NCBI GenBank assembly: GCA_024529925.1 | Contig: JAFEUB010001428.1 | Span: forward strand, 102,001 to 166,000 | Length of the DNA stretch: 64,000 nt | Reading direction: 5' to 3' | Source: Ophthalmolycus amberensis | Lineage: Eukaryota; Chordata; Actinopteri; Perciformes; Zoarcidae | Shown: positions 8,349 to 21,610 of the stretch, one piece after another | Layout of the letters: every line of letters starts with the position of its first letter | How positions within the stretch are numbered: the stretch's first letter is position 1 | Notes under the pieces: model-generated | Seen by the model: the letters and a program-made list of their open reading frames with translations, nothing else | Told to the model about the DNA's origin: nothing | Database searches by the model: none | Program-made: the position numbers and the translations under genes

Positions 8349-11300
8349 GATGATGTGTGCCGTTTTATTGGAACAGATGACTACATGCCTGTGTCAACCT
8401 GTGTGCATGTCTTCATATCCCCCAGTGTGCTCGGTGTGTACCGTCGATCGGGCTGAATGATTCATGGCTTCTTGGTGAAGCTTCACATTAGTCGCCGTTT
8501 TGCACTCAGCTGAGAGCGACCGCATCCGTGAGCTCATGTTTCGGCTGGTGGCAAGACGGGCAAGTTCCAATCGGGGGAGCACATCGTTTTGTCTGTCGGT
8601 CTGGGTTGTTTGTGTGTTGCTTTCCAAAGCATGAAGGTGTGTGTGTGTGTGTGTGTGTGTGTTCATATCTGTCTCCGTCAGAGGGGGAGGCTGCTCTGCT
8701 GAATGTCATTCCGTTAATCTAACAGGTTTGAGTGGATGAATAATAATGGAAATTAATAGCACGCAGCGCAGCTATGGGAGCAATAACAATTCAGAGAGAC
8801 AGAACAAGATTTTCCACATCTTTCAAAACCATTTCAGCTCCCAGCAAACATCTGATGATACGTAAATGAAAGCTGCTGCTGCCACCTGCATCATTTTCAT
8901 ACCAACCTTTAACATCTGACCGATGAAGCGCTGAAACAGAGAAGGGATCTCTGCTTCGGCATTCGGTTGAGTGTGAACGTGAGCGAGTGTAACGTGTTGC
9001 TCTCGCCGTGCACAAAGACAAACAAGTGCTTCACGGTGTGTTTGTATCCGGCAAGCCTTTTCCAGAGGTGTGTCCCTGTTGCTCTCTGCACGAGCGTCTT
9101 GTGGTTGCAGGTTAATGTGTGACAGCAGTGCAGCTTCTCTTAGAGTTAATCCATGCGGAGCAGCATGCACGGGGGGGCTTAGGCCATCTCTAATCCAGAA
9201 CTGGACAGGAAAGGGGGGATGGTAGGGAGCAGAGGCAGGTCGGGCCTGGCAGATGTTGCTCTATAACCTTCAACAGGCAACCAGGACTTCACCGAGAGGC
9301 ATTCCCCTAATTTGTGCGAGCGATGCTTGACTTCTGCAGTCAGATATGAGCTTTCAGGGTGTTTGCTCGTTGGCTTTGGGCAATCACAACACTGTGACTC
9401 CGAATGCCTTTGTTGGTGCAATGTGAAGTGTGTGGGAATTTATAGAATCAACTGGAAAGTGACACTTCTGGGTCCCTCTCAGACTAATAGCATTCTGCTA
9501 AATCCAAAGCCACGAACGGCAGCTATTTCTTTTTTGTCGCTTTTCAAACTCACGAGGGAGTTGTTGTTCATTTCATACACGCTCGATTATCTGAGCTAAG
9601 TGTGAAGGAATCCATCTTGGTGTTGCAGTGCTACATGCAAACCCGGGACACACTCTCGTCCAAGAGGTGAGATGGAGGAACCACGAGCTGCTCTCTACCT
9701 GTTGCTCTCATGTGCATGCAGTCGATCAAATTCAATATTGTGTGCAGCTGTGAGAGCGGCTCGTCCATTAGTTGATCATTATTGAGCCGGAGGAGGGGGT
9801 AACACTCAGAGACAGAACTCTGAATTTCCAAGATTAAAGTAGCAAATATACAAGAAAAATACTCACAAATTCACAAGATTACAAAGTAAAAAATGTACAA
9901 AACAATCGGAGTTATATGGCGTATTATGCCATTGAGGGTTTCACAAAAAATATGATCATTGAGCTGGAGGAGGGGAGAAAAAAACTCGAGATTAAAGTCT
10001 CAAATCTACAAGAAAGAAAAGGAATACATTTACAAAGAAACTCAGAAAAAGTCATAAATTTAGAAGAAAAGCATTCTAATGTCAGCAGTAGCTGCCTTTG
10101 AGTGCAGCCATTCAAACAGGCACAGACATGTTTGCCTTCAGACGTGGTGGGACGCCACAGAAACCCAGAGTGAAGCTTCCTGCGGTCTTTAACATCACGC
10201 ACACAACGTGAAACCAGTTTTAAAACATCTGGATAGAACACATCTTCTCTTTCCATCTACTGAGAACCGTGCTGTCTAATCAGCTGCGTCACATGACGTC
10301 TAACTGTGGTTGGCCATGTGCGACAGGTGTTGGGATGCTGTGGCATACAGTCACTGTAACGTTATCATATTGGTGTTGGTGCACAGTCACTAACTTACTT
10401 GTTTTCAGTTCATACAAACATCAAAACGTCCCAGCTCCCCTCTGTCCTCCCCGCTAATAAGGCAATTAGAGAAACATCTGCCGGAGCATCATCTTAATGA
10501 TTTTACAATCACGTAAAGAGTCATCAGTGATGCCGGATGATTGCAACGTCAACTCCCCCAAAAAACAAAACGAGGACAAAAGAGGAAGGAGCGTCTTAGT
10601 AACCAAGGTAGCAATCGGTGTCTGACTCATCTGCATGCTTATCACCTCCAGCTGATGTGACGAATGAAGGCAGGCACTAAAATAGATAAATAAGTAAATA
10701 ACAAGTGGCTGTTTGGGTCTGATGCAACGTCCCAGATAATCCCAAACTGCTGCTGCCGCCGCCGAGGGAGTTTGAGAGGAGAAACATGAGGCGTATCAAC
10801 AGACCACTGCAGCAGCAGTCAGCTTTAACACACCTTCACACTACAGGTGGCTCAGCATCGGTCACTTCTCCAGACTCGTTATTCTGCACATGAAGCTCAA
10901 CAGTTACACTGAGAGAGACGTACGCTTTTGTGTCCGTATGCGTTTTGGATTGAGGAGAAATGACTTGTTTAAAGACAAGCTTCCACTGTTGCTCTTCATT
11001 TGCTTGTTTAAAAAAAAAGAAAGGAAAAGAATTTCAATTTAATAAATACCCGACGGACAGATGAGTCCTGGAATATGCAGCAAGCGTCCCAGACTCCCAC
11101 TGTGAAAGGATTCCTCTCTCTTTCAGAGTCAAGCTGTGTGATGAACCAAGAGCCGCGAACACATCGGATCAGTTTTGCAGACGCAACAGGCGCATGAGAA
11201 TAACAGCTAATTGGAACTGATTTTATAACCTCTTTGCTCGACTTATCAGCTTTGTTTGTGTATGTTCAACTGCATCTCATCTCGGTGGGTCAGTAGAGTT

Positions 11301-12401
11301 CGAGCACACGGATCGTTCCTCGGCCTCTTACAGACAAGGTCACAAACTGATTTCTCCCTCCCCGGCGGTGCAACGAGCGGCGCTGTGATCCGAATGGGAG
11401 AAAAGCAGCTCCAGTTTGAACCCGTTTGATTTGACTTTCAGAAAGTGGAACTTTCTCCCCTGTTGGTGCGTTAAATGCAAGAGGAAAGGAGCTCTCTTAC
11501 TCCTGTTTTGTGATTTAAAAGAGCCAGCGCTGCCCCAAATCGGCTCTTTACCGGTCCTGCGGGACTTGATCCAGTATCTGCATGCTTCCTCTTGGGGCTG
11601 GGGGGGGGAGGGTGGAGCAGTGTGGGAGGGTGGAACCGTGTTCTCCCTCATGTACCAAACCACACAGGGATGTCTCGATCCTCGCTAAGAACCTGCCGGC
11701 TAATCTGCATAGCAGCAGCGTTTTATGATTCATTGTGACTCAACCTTGATTTTAATTGAAACAGAAAAGTGCATCACCCACCAAGTGTCCCGGCTCCCCT
11801 GCGAAGGGTGTGTGTGTGTGTGGGTGGGGTAGGTGGGTGGGTGGGGTGGAGGGATCGAAACCAATTGGACATCCGGATCTCTGCCACATCAGTTAATGGC
11901 TGGTTTGTGGTGGGTGTGGAATGACCGGTGTGACCCACATGGCGGAGCAGGCTCTTGTGTTCCTGAGAGATAAGCCTCAGAGACATGTGTGTTGACGGGA
12001 CGGAGGGGGTTGGTGGGTAGTGGGGGCGGGGGGGTGTTTGGTAACGTATGCCCCTGCAGGTCTCCCCTGAGATGTCTCGCTCTGGCAGTACACTGCTATC
12101 TCCTCAGCACAAGACTTCAGCTGCAGTGTTTGCTTCTAGTTGCAGGGAGAGCAGGAGGGACCGGAGGAGACGGCTCCAGCAGAACAAAAGTCACTAAAAT
12201 CAACAAAACTACATTTCAGATGTTGTTATTGAGGATAATGGGGATTTATTTCTAGGATATTTCCCTGTTTTTTAATTATTAAATGAGTATGTTTACATGC
12301 ATACTAATAATCCACTCCTCCTCCAGATTTGATACGCTTCATGTAAACAGCATATTCTGTTTGGATATTCCCAGATAAGCCTGAATCCGATTGGAGCACT
12401 T
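8349..12401. other. Intron 1, largely unique sequence
   Basis: No gene or strong repeat was recognised. The segment 8700-8790 is AT-rich with homeobox-type TAATNN words (GTTAATCTAA, AATAATAATGG, AAATTAATAG) and no repeat character, so it could be a conserved non-coding element, though this is untested. A GT/GGTGGG-rich run lies at 11809-11850, and G-rich runs near 11599-11612 and 12015-12035. Confidence 0.4.
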
Positions 12402-12520
12402 TTAAAGGTGCAGTGTGTCGGATATGGCGGCGTCGAGCGGAGAGGCTGCAGATTGCAACCAACCGGAACTATAGTTGCACAAATGTCCCCTATCTAGAGT
12501 TTGGTTTGTCCGTTCAAATT
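12402..12520 (+). mobile_element. Short interspersed element, family T1, 5' part
   Basis: Begins TTAAAGGTGCAGTGTGT, whose reverse complement corresponds closely to the ends of the copies at 19780-20075 and 26020-26276 (ACACACTGGTCCTTTAA and ACACACAGGCCCTTTAA). This copy continues to GTTTGGTTTGTCCGTTC and then diverges, so its 3' half is missing. It is a non-autonomous element with imperfect terminal inverted repeats, of a type common in fish introns. It has no coding capacity. Confidence 0.6.
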
Positions 12521-15500
12521 GAACTGGATGAATTATAAATAATATATATACTCCAACAACTAAATTAATGTTTTTCTCTCATCTCAAGTGAATTAAGGGC
12601 TGCATTTAGAATTGTTCTGCAGCTGTAAATTCAGTTCATTCAGGTGTTATGTCAACCAAGAAAACCATGTTATATGATATCTCATCTCTTAATAAGAGAA
12701 ATTTATGTGCAGTTCATTTCGGATGCGAGTGCATCTGCTCAAAAGATGTTTGCGTTGTCTCGTAGTGGCGCTTCATTTACAGCTTTTACTACGTAATCAT
12801 CACGGTCTCTGAACATGAGACATGAATTAACATTTAGAAGTCTTACCGTTCTTGTTTAGAGGCTCGGGCAGAGAAAGATGGAAAAGCTGCGCCGGTTAAA
12901 ATATAAGTGCTCCGTCAATATTAAATAATTCTCAATTATCTATCGGGTTTCAGGTCCAGCGTCCAGATACAACGGCATCCAGGTCCAAACCCGGACCCAC
13001 GGTCCGCCTATTAGTGACCCCTGCCCTAAATGTTCCACACTCTTCCTTTAAGACGGGCGGGATTTGTCAATATTGCTCAGGTTTTAGGAGCATTCTTTGA
13101 GAATATACATCTCAATGGTTTTTACAGCGGTGAGCGACACACACACAACTTTCCTGTTTTCTATGGTCAGCTCAAATAAATAAACTAGCCAAAAGAAAAG
13201 CCCACATTTCTGGTTCGGAAGGAGAAACAAAGCTCAGTTTGAACATTATATATCAACAGGTTTTTGGAGATTCGCAAAAATATTGCAACTCCGACCTTTT
13301 CAAGAAGGTGGCTGAAGGAATGAAAGTAAACAAGTCCAGCAAAACCAGTCAACAGTGAAATTTCATTTCAAAGTTCATCATTTCAAAGTCCATATTCATT
13401 TCTCTCATATCTTCAACACAAACGATAAAAGTAATAGCTCCATTTTTCACTAATCCCCCATATTTAATGTTAAGCAGCCTCTTCAGCACAAACGTCCCTG
13501 AACTGCAGCACTTGATCTTAAAATAAACTGCAGCCTCTGCAATATAATAATGAATCAAAAGCTGTCATTTAACATTTCTATTTAATAGGTGCTGTGTGTC
13601 TGATGACGATCAACGATGTTTGTTTAGCACTTTTAGATGAACATAGATGACGAGTGTGGAGAGCGATGAATACGGATTTAGACCAGAGGACCTTTCACAT
13701 CAGCCATCCTTTTGTAATCTGTGCTAAAGTGTGCCGCTGCAATTTGCAAAAAAAGCTGCGTTTCCTTCCACAGCCACAGGAAGGAGGAGTGCTGAGGGTG
13801 GTGCAGCAAACCCCCCATTATAAGCACCTGCAGTATTTTTCCACCCCTGCTCTTCAGATCCCTGTCACGCAAAACAGATTTTATTAAAAGTACCTCCCGT
13901 TCTGGGGCAGCCCAGAGAAGAAGAATGGAATATGTCTGCATGCACCACCCCTGATTTACCCGAGGACCAATCACATGTTTTGTTGTCTTTTCTAAGTAAC
14001 AAGTGCAAGGCTTGCAGTCCCAGATCAAAGGTTACGTCACCAACACTCCATGCTAACTCGATAGCATGTTACACACATGACACCGATCACTCTGGTGTCT
14101 CTGATCAATGGGATGATCCCCCTGAAAACTCTGCGTATTCCTTCAGGGCAGAAGAGGACGAAGTGTGTGTCGAGCCATCTGTTGCCTCTCTCAGACCAAA
14201 ACCTTGGCTAAACAGAGCGGCGGCATCAATCCACTTGAAAACATCCCCCGAGCCTCATAATGCTCCGTTCAATGTAAAGAAAGATTTTTTTAGCAGCGCC
14301 GTTCCCAGCACAGCAGCATCCTATCAAGAGTCTATCTGCAAGCTGTCACGCAGTCGTACTGACTCACTGTCGTTTCCCCGTGTTTCTTCTGTGAATAAAC
14401 CCCGGTGCTAACAGAGGCCACGTGTTCAGCCTGCTCACATTATGGGTTGTTATTACTGCTGCTGACTCTCAACAGGAGTGTTTTTAAGTTAGCAGCAGCG
14501 CTGCTTCGTCAGACCCAAACTCCGCCTCTGCCCTCCCTTCATCCCACTAAGCACATTATGTAATGATAATGCCAGCTATTACACGGATCCATTTGAGAAA
14601 TTCAGTTGTTTGCCTTCAGTTTGTTTTATTCTGCATGCACGCGTTGAGGGAGTGTGTTTACATATTGGTGGTTAATACAGGGGGTAATTAATGCAAACGC
14701 TTAATCCACCTGTTTATTAGTTTAAACCACATGCATGTGGAGTGCCTCATCCCCGTCACTGAGGAGAAGTCACTCCATTTGCCTTTATTAAATCGGATCG
14801 CTTCTCAGCCCACGCCATGTGATGAATCAAAACTTGACTAACTTAACCACAACTGCAGTGAGTGGGCACTCGTGTCCACAGAGAGCTCAGTTCACCAGCT
14901 TTAGATTCTTCAGCCTCTCGTCTCTTCATCCTTTGGCGTAAAGCGTGAGTGTGCTGTGTGCAGTTTAATGAGGCCACAGTAAAGGATACGTGGGAAGGAA
15001 AGTTCGGGGCTTTCAAAGTGTTGCATCTGATTTTCATTTGTAGATAGTTAGTCCAGTAACTTACAGTTCACAAAACTGTGAAGAAAATGGCATATCACAC
15101 CGAACGTGTGGTAATGTTTTTAGTTTATCTCTTCCACGTTAGAAGTCGATGGAGCCACAACACTGCAAAATTCAGTTAAAGGGGAAGAACCAGGTGTTAT
15201 ACCGTTAGCCTCAACAGCTTCACAATGTTAACCACATTGTGAGGCATCTTCTGGAGCTAACACCTTGTGGCCATTACGTGAACTGCAGCATATGGTTCTG
15301 CTGCATTTAGCCATAATGGTATAGGACATCTGATCGAGTCCACAAAGCCTTAAGGGTCTCAAAGTCTGCAGAAAATGACTCCATCTGCATGCTTATACCT
15401 ACTGTAGAATAAACAGAAACGCATACCATGTCTGGAATATACAGTATTACTATATCAAAGACATATTTTAATCCAATAAAAATCAGCAGAACAAACTTTT

Positions 15501-15972
15501 TGTTCCAGTAGGCTAGTGCTGCTGACCGTACCCGATTGGGAAATGCTGCCCACCTCACCTCTCCACTGCTTCCACCCGGAGCACTAAAAACAGACAGAAC
15601 TCAATCGTTCCTGGAATTCTCCCGTGCATCCCGGAAGGCCTCCTGATTGGACAGCAGCGCCGAAGAATACTTCAAACCACCGCACGATTGTTTTTCCTTT
15701 ACATTTAGAAAAAAGATAAATAGTGTAATTGTAGCTGGTTACCTAATCTGAAGTATTTTACTCTTTGATGTTTGAGAATATCTGAATATTTAAGCTGTGC
15801 ATCTTTGCTTTAAGTATTACAGATGTGTCTGTAATATATAAATAAATAAACGTCATTGTTGGGATTTTCTCAATGGCCCAGAGGGTAAGCTCAGCTGTGA
15901 TCGAAGGAGCTCTTTGTAAGTCAGAGCCCCCAACACAAGTTTTTCTTACTCGGCCAAAAAGGCTTTCTTTCT
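12521..15972. other. Intron 1, mostly unassigned
   Basis: Around 12945-13035 a segment with CCAGGTCCAAACCCGGACC and GGTCCGCCTATTAGTGACCC resembles a common fish interspersed element, but I cannot define its ends. A 159-codon open frame at 13932-14411 has no domain pattern and no splice or codon support. Nothing else was recognised. Confidence 0.35.
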
Positions 15973-15999
15973 CCCCCCCCCCCCCCCCCCCCCCCCCCC
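15973..15999. repeat. Poly-C tract (27)
   Basis: Twenty-seven consecutive C on the + strand. A complementary G24 tract lies about 360 bp downstream at 16363-16386. Confidence 0.95.
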
Positions 16000-16362
16000 G
16001 AGTTCCTCTTGTTACTCCCCGAGAACATGCTGAACTCAAGTTCTTTCAAGGCTTCTGCATCCCACCGGAGCTGGATCGATAAAATGTCTGTGTCCTGCTT
16101 CTTTTGGACTCCTGGAAGCCACTTCTTAGTATTTATTTTTACCCTTTCAGTTTCCGCTCCCACACGGGGGGAGAACTCAATGAGCAGCACAATACAGCTC
16201 TGCTGCAGACGGACCGCCGACCACAATGTCTGGCGGAGTGTGTTGGGCTGTAAATGCTCGCTGAGCTCACCCGGACAAATACCAGCCAGGTGGGAGGATG
16301 TCCTTGTGTGGGCGTATTGTGTGCTTCCTTTATTGTCTGCTAAGGTCGAGTTGATTTCCTTA

Positions 16363-16386
16363 GGGGGGGGGGGGGGGGGGGGGGGG
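16363..16386. repeat. Poly-G tract (24)
   Basis: Twenty-four consecutive G on the + strand, potentially able to pair with the upstream C27 tract or to form G-quadruplexes. Length may be unreliable in sequencing. Confidence 0.95.
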
Positions 16387-17563
16387 TCTTGCTACATGGT
16401 CTCCAGACAACTGCAGGCTTAAAGGTTTTAATCTCTAATCACACTGTAATAACGATAGAGTAATCTCACATATTTCATGGTAATTTGATATATTATCCAT
16501 GAATAAGGGCAACATCAATGATATATGCGGTTCATATTTTCGATACATTTTGTTATGTTTAGTTATTGCTCGCCCTGGTTTCTCAGAGATTTATAACCGA
16601 TGGCTGTGACATTTAACCTGACCTGCCTCGTGGTTTACCATCTGAAAGAAGGTTTGGAAAAGGGCAAGCTTATTCGTCAAGTGGTTGGACGAACCATCTG
16701 TCAATCAAATTCTTACCACTTGCCAGTTGTGACAAGAGCGAAAACATGTGTTCTATTGAGAAAAGCCTTCAGAGCGTCGCTCTTCTGACGCTACTGATGC
16801 TATTGCAGCATCCACGCTAACCTCTTCAGGAGCCGCCATTGTTGTCGTGAATGAACAGCTGCCTCTCCGTGTCGTCGCGACACCAACACGATAGCCACGC
16901 CCTTAGTTGCCAGTGAGCTCCTTACAGAACGCTGATTGGTCCGGACGAACGCAAAAAATGACATTTCTCCATGAAAGTTTACTTCTATCAATAAAATGCA
17001 GGGGCGTTCTTCATGCTTTACAGCCTCTAAACCTGCACTTTGTGTGAGGAGGGAAATGAGGAGTTGTAACTCTACCTCACGTCACCGGAAAAATGTTGGT
17101 GGAAGAACTTCACACAGTATGAGCTTATGTTATGAATCCTCCACACAATTAGGGTCTACGTTATTTTAATTCTACTTGGAAATATAAAATGTAGCTTTTC
17201 TTTTGAAAGGAGTTGAACCTAAAAGGAAAAGTACAGTTCGTACAAAAGCATGTTTTCTAGATTGATTTATTTCGCATTTAAAGCCGCTTTTTAGCACAGT
17301 TTGTCCAGCAGTGCAGTCGAAAACCAGGATAAATTGACCCTGCAAACATGGACTTATTCTCTTTTGCATATTCACGTGCATGCTGCAGGTGCACGCTGTC
17401 CTTTGGTCACTAATGATACATTTACACAGTGACGAGTGACTTCCTTTCAAATCCCACTAAGTGCATTCTTATCAGCTTGTTGAGATTAAATATTTAACTA
17501 CAGGACTCAGTTAGTTCCAGCTGTTCTCTCTGCTGCTTCATATTCACTCGTCTTGACTTTCAT
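16387..17563. other. Intron 1, probable old interspersed repeat, no gene
   Basis: The segment 16790-17200 (GATTGGTCCGGACGAACG, CACGTCACCGGAAAAATG, GTATGAGCTTATGTTATGAA) has the look of an interspersed fish repeat, but no second copy is present in the window to define it. Confidence 0.3.
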
Positions 17564-18274
17564 TGATGGAGGGATGGGTGAGTGGATGGATGAATGGATG
17601 GACGGGCGGAGGGATGGCTGGCTGAATGATTGGATGGATGGATGGATGAGTGAATGGGTGAGTGAATGGATGGATGGAATCAATGGATGGATGAGTGGAT
17701 GGATAGATGGATGGATGGATGGATGGATGAATGGATAGATGAGTGTATGGGGAATGGGTGAATAGAAGGATGAATGAGTGAATGGGTGAATGGAAGGATG
17801 AATGAGTGAATGGGTGAATGGATGGATGGATAGCTGGATGGGTGAATGGGTGAATGGAATCAATGGATGGATGCATGGAAGGAAGGATGGATGAGTGGAT
17901 GGATGGACTGATGGACGAATGGATGGATGAGTGGATGGATGGATGGACAGACGGACGAATGGATGGATGGATGGACGGACTGATGGACGAATGGATGGAT
18001 GAGTGGATGGATGGATGAGTGGATGGATGGATGGACAGACGGACGAATGGATGGATGGATGGACGGACTGCTGGACGAATGGATGGATGGACTGATGGAC
18101 GAATGGATGGATGGATGGACGGACTGATGGACGAATGGATGGATGGATGGACGGACTGATGGACGAATGGACGGACTGATGGACGAATGGATGGATGGAT
18201 GGACGGACTGATGGACGAATGGATGGATGGATGGACGGACTGATAGACGAATGGATGGATGGATGGATGGATGG
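17564..18274. repeat. GATG-based tetranucleotide/minisatellite array
   Basis: About 710 bp built on GGAT and GAAT tetranucleotides. The distal half (17900-18260) shows a higher-order unit of the type GGACGGACTGATGGACGAAT plus 3-5 GGAT copies. All three minus-strand frames remain open for roughly 140-270 codons (His-Pro-Ser-Ile and Arg-Pro-Ser-Val repeats). This is a property of the repeat and not a gene. Confidence 0.97.
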
Positions 18275-18824
18275 TCCATGAGTAGCAGCTCTGTAGCGTC
18301 GTCTTTTGACTCTCATAGATACTTCGAGGTGTCTGCATGCAGTGTTGCCGTCCTTTATTCACCGAGGCTTGACGTGATAACGAAGCACAGTTCTGTCAGC
18401 CCGTCTGCTGTTCTCCCGCGCATTAGCAGGAACAGTCAACTTTAGTGCGCATCATAAAAACAACACATCAATAATCCTTTAAAATGTAAATCCCCATCCT
18501 TGAGTGCAAACACAATCCTTGTATGTGCTGTGACACTGAGTGAACGTTTGATGGAACATAGCATTTGCTGTGGGGGTGCGCCATGAAAACATCACTCAAT
18601 CATACTATAATGCTTTGAAACTCATCCATTCTTCACTGTATCTGATCACAAAGTCATCTGTAGAACACAATTTTTGATATCTTCCACCATTTCAAGCTAC
18701 TTCAAGGCATTTTACAGTAAAAGGCCACCACATGAAACCAAGTAGTGTTTTTTACTGTGTGTGCTGTGAACCAGTGGGCTAGAGAATGGATGGTTACAAT
18801 GTCCCTATTGTTCTCACAGGGATC
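18275..18824. other. Intron 1, nothing recognised
   Basis: No supported feature. Confidence 0.4.
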
Positions 18825-19372
18825 GGCCACGCCAACAAGAGAATAGGAGATAAAATAATAGATATCACCATGAAACTGCCCCAGTTCTTTACTTACATTA
18901 AGAACAATATTTTTTGTATCAAGTTTTCGGAAATTAAGTTTAGAAAGTAAGTTTAGCGGTGAGGATTTCAGGTGAATGTTGCAGTTTGTGCAGAAATAAA
19001 TGATGCAGCTCCTCAGAGCTGGGGACGGGTATAGTTAGGATTTGATCGATACTGGTGCTCTTATTGATACTGCTTATCAAGTCGGATTTTTAAAATACAT
19101 TTGTAGCTAAAAAATTGGCAAAGCGATTATCTTTCATTGATTATCATGTTCTTCTGATCCAACTCCGTATGACATCACTAGCATTACCTGACGGCTGCTC
19201 CACAAACAGACTGATGTTCTGCTTGTTGGTCACATGTTGTGATAAACTGCTGTTTCCTCTCTTACTTGTGAGGGTTTTATTGTGTTTGAGACGACCAGAG
19301 TTCTCAGCATCTACTGGAGTCAAATGTTTTCTTCTCTCTGATCATGATGCGAGTCTCACGCTGTACTGAGCC
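18825..19372 (+). repeat. Composite dispersed repeats
   Basis: 18870-19015 is the second copy of the family at 645-840. From about 19020 a different element seems to begin (GGGGACGGGTATAGTTAGGA, TTGATCGATACTGGTGC). It may resume after the minisatellite at 19680-19775 (GTACCGATAGC, CTTATCGATACTCTGG, GGGGGGCATCCCTAC). The two segments could be the halves of one hAT-like non-autonomous element interrupted by the array. That reading is inference, and the termini match only imperfectly. Confidence 0.35.
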
Positions 19373-19659
19373 GGAGACAAAGACAGAGACACAGAGAGAC
19401 AAAGACAAAGACACAGAGAGACAGAGACAAATACACAGAGAGACAAAGACACAGAGAGACAGAGACAAAGACACAGAGAGACAAGACAAAGACACAGAGA
19501 GACAGAGACAAGACAAAGACACAGAGAGACAAAGACACAGAGACAAAGACACAGAGAGACAGAGACAAAGACACAGAGAGACAAAGACACAGAGAGACAG
19601 AGACACAGAGAGACAGAGACAAAGACACAGAGAGACAAAGACAAAGACACAGAGAGAGG
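19373..19659. repeat. GACAAAGACACAGAGA minisatellite
   Basis: About 285 bp of units mixing GAGACAAAGACACA and GAGACAGAGACAAA, with multiples of 6 bp prevailing. Open frames on both strands (Arg-Asp-Lys-Thr on +, Leu-Cys-Val-Ser on -) derive from the repeat. Confidence 0.95.
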
Positions 19660-19779
19660 ACGTTTAACACGAGGACATCTCGCTCCAGAACTAAGAAAGT
19701 ACCGATAGCAGAACTACGCACCTTATCGATACTCTGGGTTTTACTCATTTAGAACCGGGTTTCGGGGGGCATCCCTACT

Positions 19780-20075
19780 CAAGACCAACAGAGGTTTCCC
19801 ATGTTTTCTTTTCCGGCCCTGGAGACCAAAACAACAGGGTCCCCTGTGTTTTATTTAAAACCACGATTGGGAAGCCAAGGTTGGTTTGTCTGTTCTGGGT
19901 TACTGCAGAAACATGGCTCTATAAGGAGGACCCACTCGGTGTGTAGATATAAACGGCTTATTCTAATTCCAACTTCTATTTTTAGGTGATTATACACGAA
20001 AGAAAACGTTCTTATTGATATTATATTGGTTTTCTGCCAATAGATCCCCATAAATTCTACACACTGGTCCTTTAA
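19780..20075 (+). mobile_element. Short interspersed element, family T1, second copy
   Basis: Shares GTTTGTCYGTTCTGGGYTACTG, broken in this copy only by single substitutions, and the following GAAACATGGC with the copy at 26020-26276. It also shares the 3' end ACACACTGGTCCTTTAA (20059-20075), the inverted counterpart of the start at 12402. The left boundary is uncertain. Confidence 0.6.
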
Positions 20076-21610
20076 CAGGAAAGCAATGTAAGAACAACGT
20101 GGGTTACATCCGACGGTCGGGTTTCTCAAAATTGCACTTAAATACAACATTCGAGTACTTTGTTACTTTCCAACTCTAACCTTTAACATACAGAGTGGGG
20201 AAAGGCCTGCATCTCCACGCTCGTCTCTGCTAGATTAGCGTTTGTTGTCATCCCACCAGGTAGAAATCTGCATCTCACTGAAGTGTAGCAGAACAAAAAT
20301 CCCACACGGTGCTGAACAATAGTTCAGCAGGCAGCATCAGCGCACCATTTCCAGGAATGTGAGTTTCAAAGGTTTGATTCCCTGCAGTTCTTATCTTTCT
20401 GTGTGTGTGTTCTGACTCATGATGTCTCTGCAAGTTTCTTTTGGATTGTTTGTTAGTCGTAAACATACAGTATCTCCTACACAAACAAAACCAACTAAGC
20501 ATAAGTATTTCATCCCGTCTTGAGCAAGTATTTAGTTATTGATTGAGAGATGTTCAGTGGTGCCGGATTGTTTTTTCCAGGCGGAGTGGGTTGACCGCTC
20601 TCGGACGTCTGTGTGGCTAAAAGTAAAATAACCATCAGCCAAAGACGTATCACTCCTCACAGCAGTCTTTAAATATCAGAGTGCTAATCGCCTACCAAAA
20701 GGAGTGTTTACAGAGAAGAGGGCCAAGGTGGAGATGGGAATGCTGCCTCACATTCTGTAGGCGGGGGAACTGACAGAACGATAAAAATACATACAGAGTA
20801 TGTATACAAAATGTGTCAAACTGCCTGAATACTATACCAACGTTGTTGCACAAACTCTAACTTTCTCTTATGTAAACCTCTTCATTCAACAAAGTAGGAT
20901 TAGAGAATTGGTAATATGCCGTATGTTTTGAATTGAAACAGCCAAAAGGATAAATTTTAGTTGCAGACAGACCATTAGAGAATTAAATCTACACATATAG
21001 TACAGGGCACGTTACTGCAGAACAGCCTCTTCAGCAGAAATCAATATTTGTAACGAGCACAATGCCTAACCGGGGTATTTTCCACCCCCTAGGAATGACA
21101 TTCAAATGAACAAAACCCACAGATATCAAATGCGTTTAGAAGACAATTAATTGTATAATTGAGTCGAGAAATTAAGTTCTTTCATCTCCTGATGCAGCCA
21201 TCGAGCTTTCTCAAAGTCAGACCCTCATTACGCTGAGGTTCAGCTCTCTTTCAAGTGTGCGGACGAAGAAGACCACTTGGTGCCATCAGCGATAACTTGC
21301 ACCGAGGAGCAACACACGCGTTGCGCGTGCAGCACATACTAACCAGCTGATTTTGCCTTCAAAGCGAATCAGGCTTTGGCTTGATCCGGTGAGCGCTCTG
21401 ACGCAGGAGAAGCAGTCGATATCAAGAACAGGAACTGTGATAAATAAAGAGTGCTGCTTGGGTGCTTGAATCATCCGTAAGTTCTCACTCGGGGTAAAGT
21501 ACTGAATCAACCCTGCGCTGACCAAATGTGTCTTTATTTGCTTCCGATTGTATCCCTGCAATATAAGACGTAGGCGTAGTCGGTGCGATGTCACCATTTG
21601 GTTTGTGGAC
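20076..21610. other. Intron 1, nothing recognised
   Basis: No supported gene or repeat was recognised in this stretch. Confidence 0.4.

Noticed and set aside
7992..8456. Poly-serine protein in intron 1
   Set aside because: It is the translation of (TCC)50. It has no start context, splice signals or conserved flanks.
13932..14411. 159-codon + strand open frame
   Set aside because: No recognisable domain, no flanking splice or polyadenylation support, and composition no different from the surrounding intron.
17507..18362. Long HPSI-rich proteins of about 270 residues on the minus strand
   Set aside because: They are translations of the GATG minisatellite. All three frames are open for the same reason.
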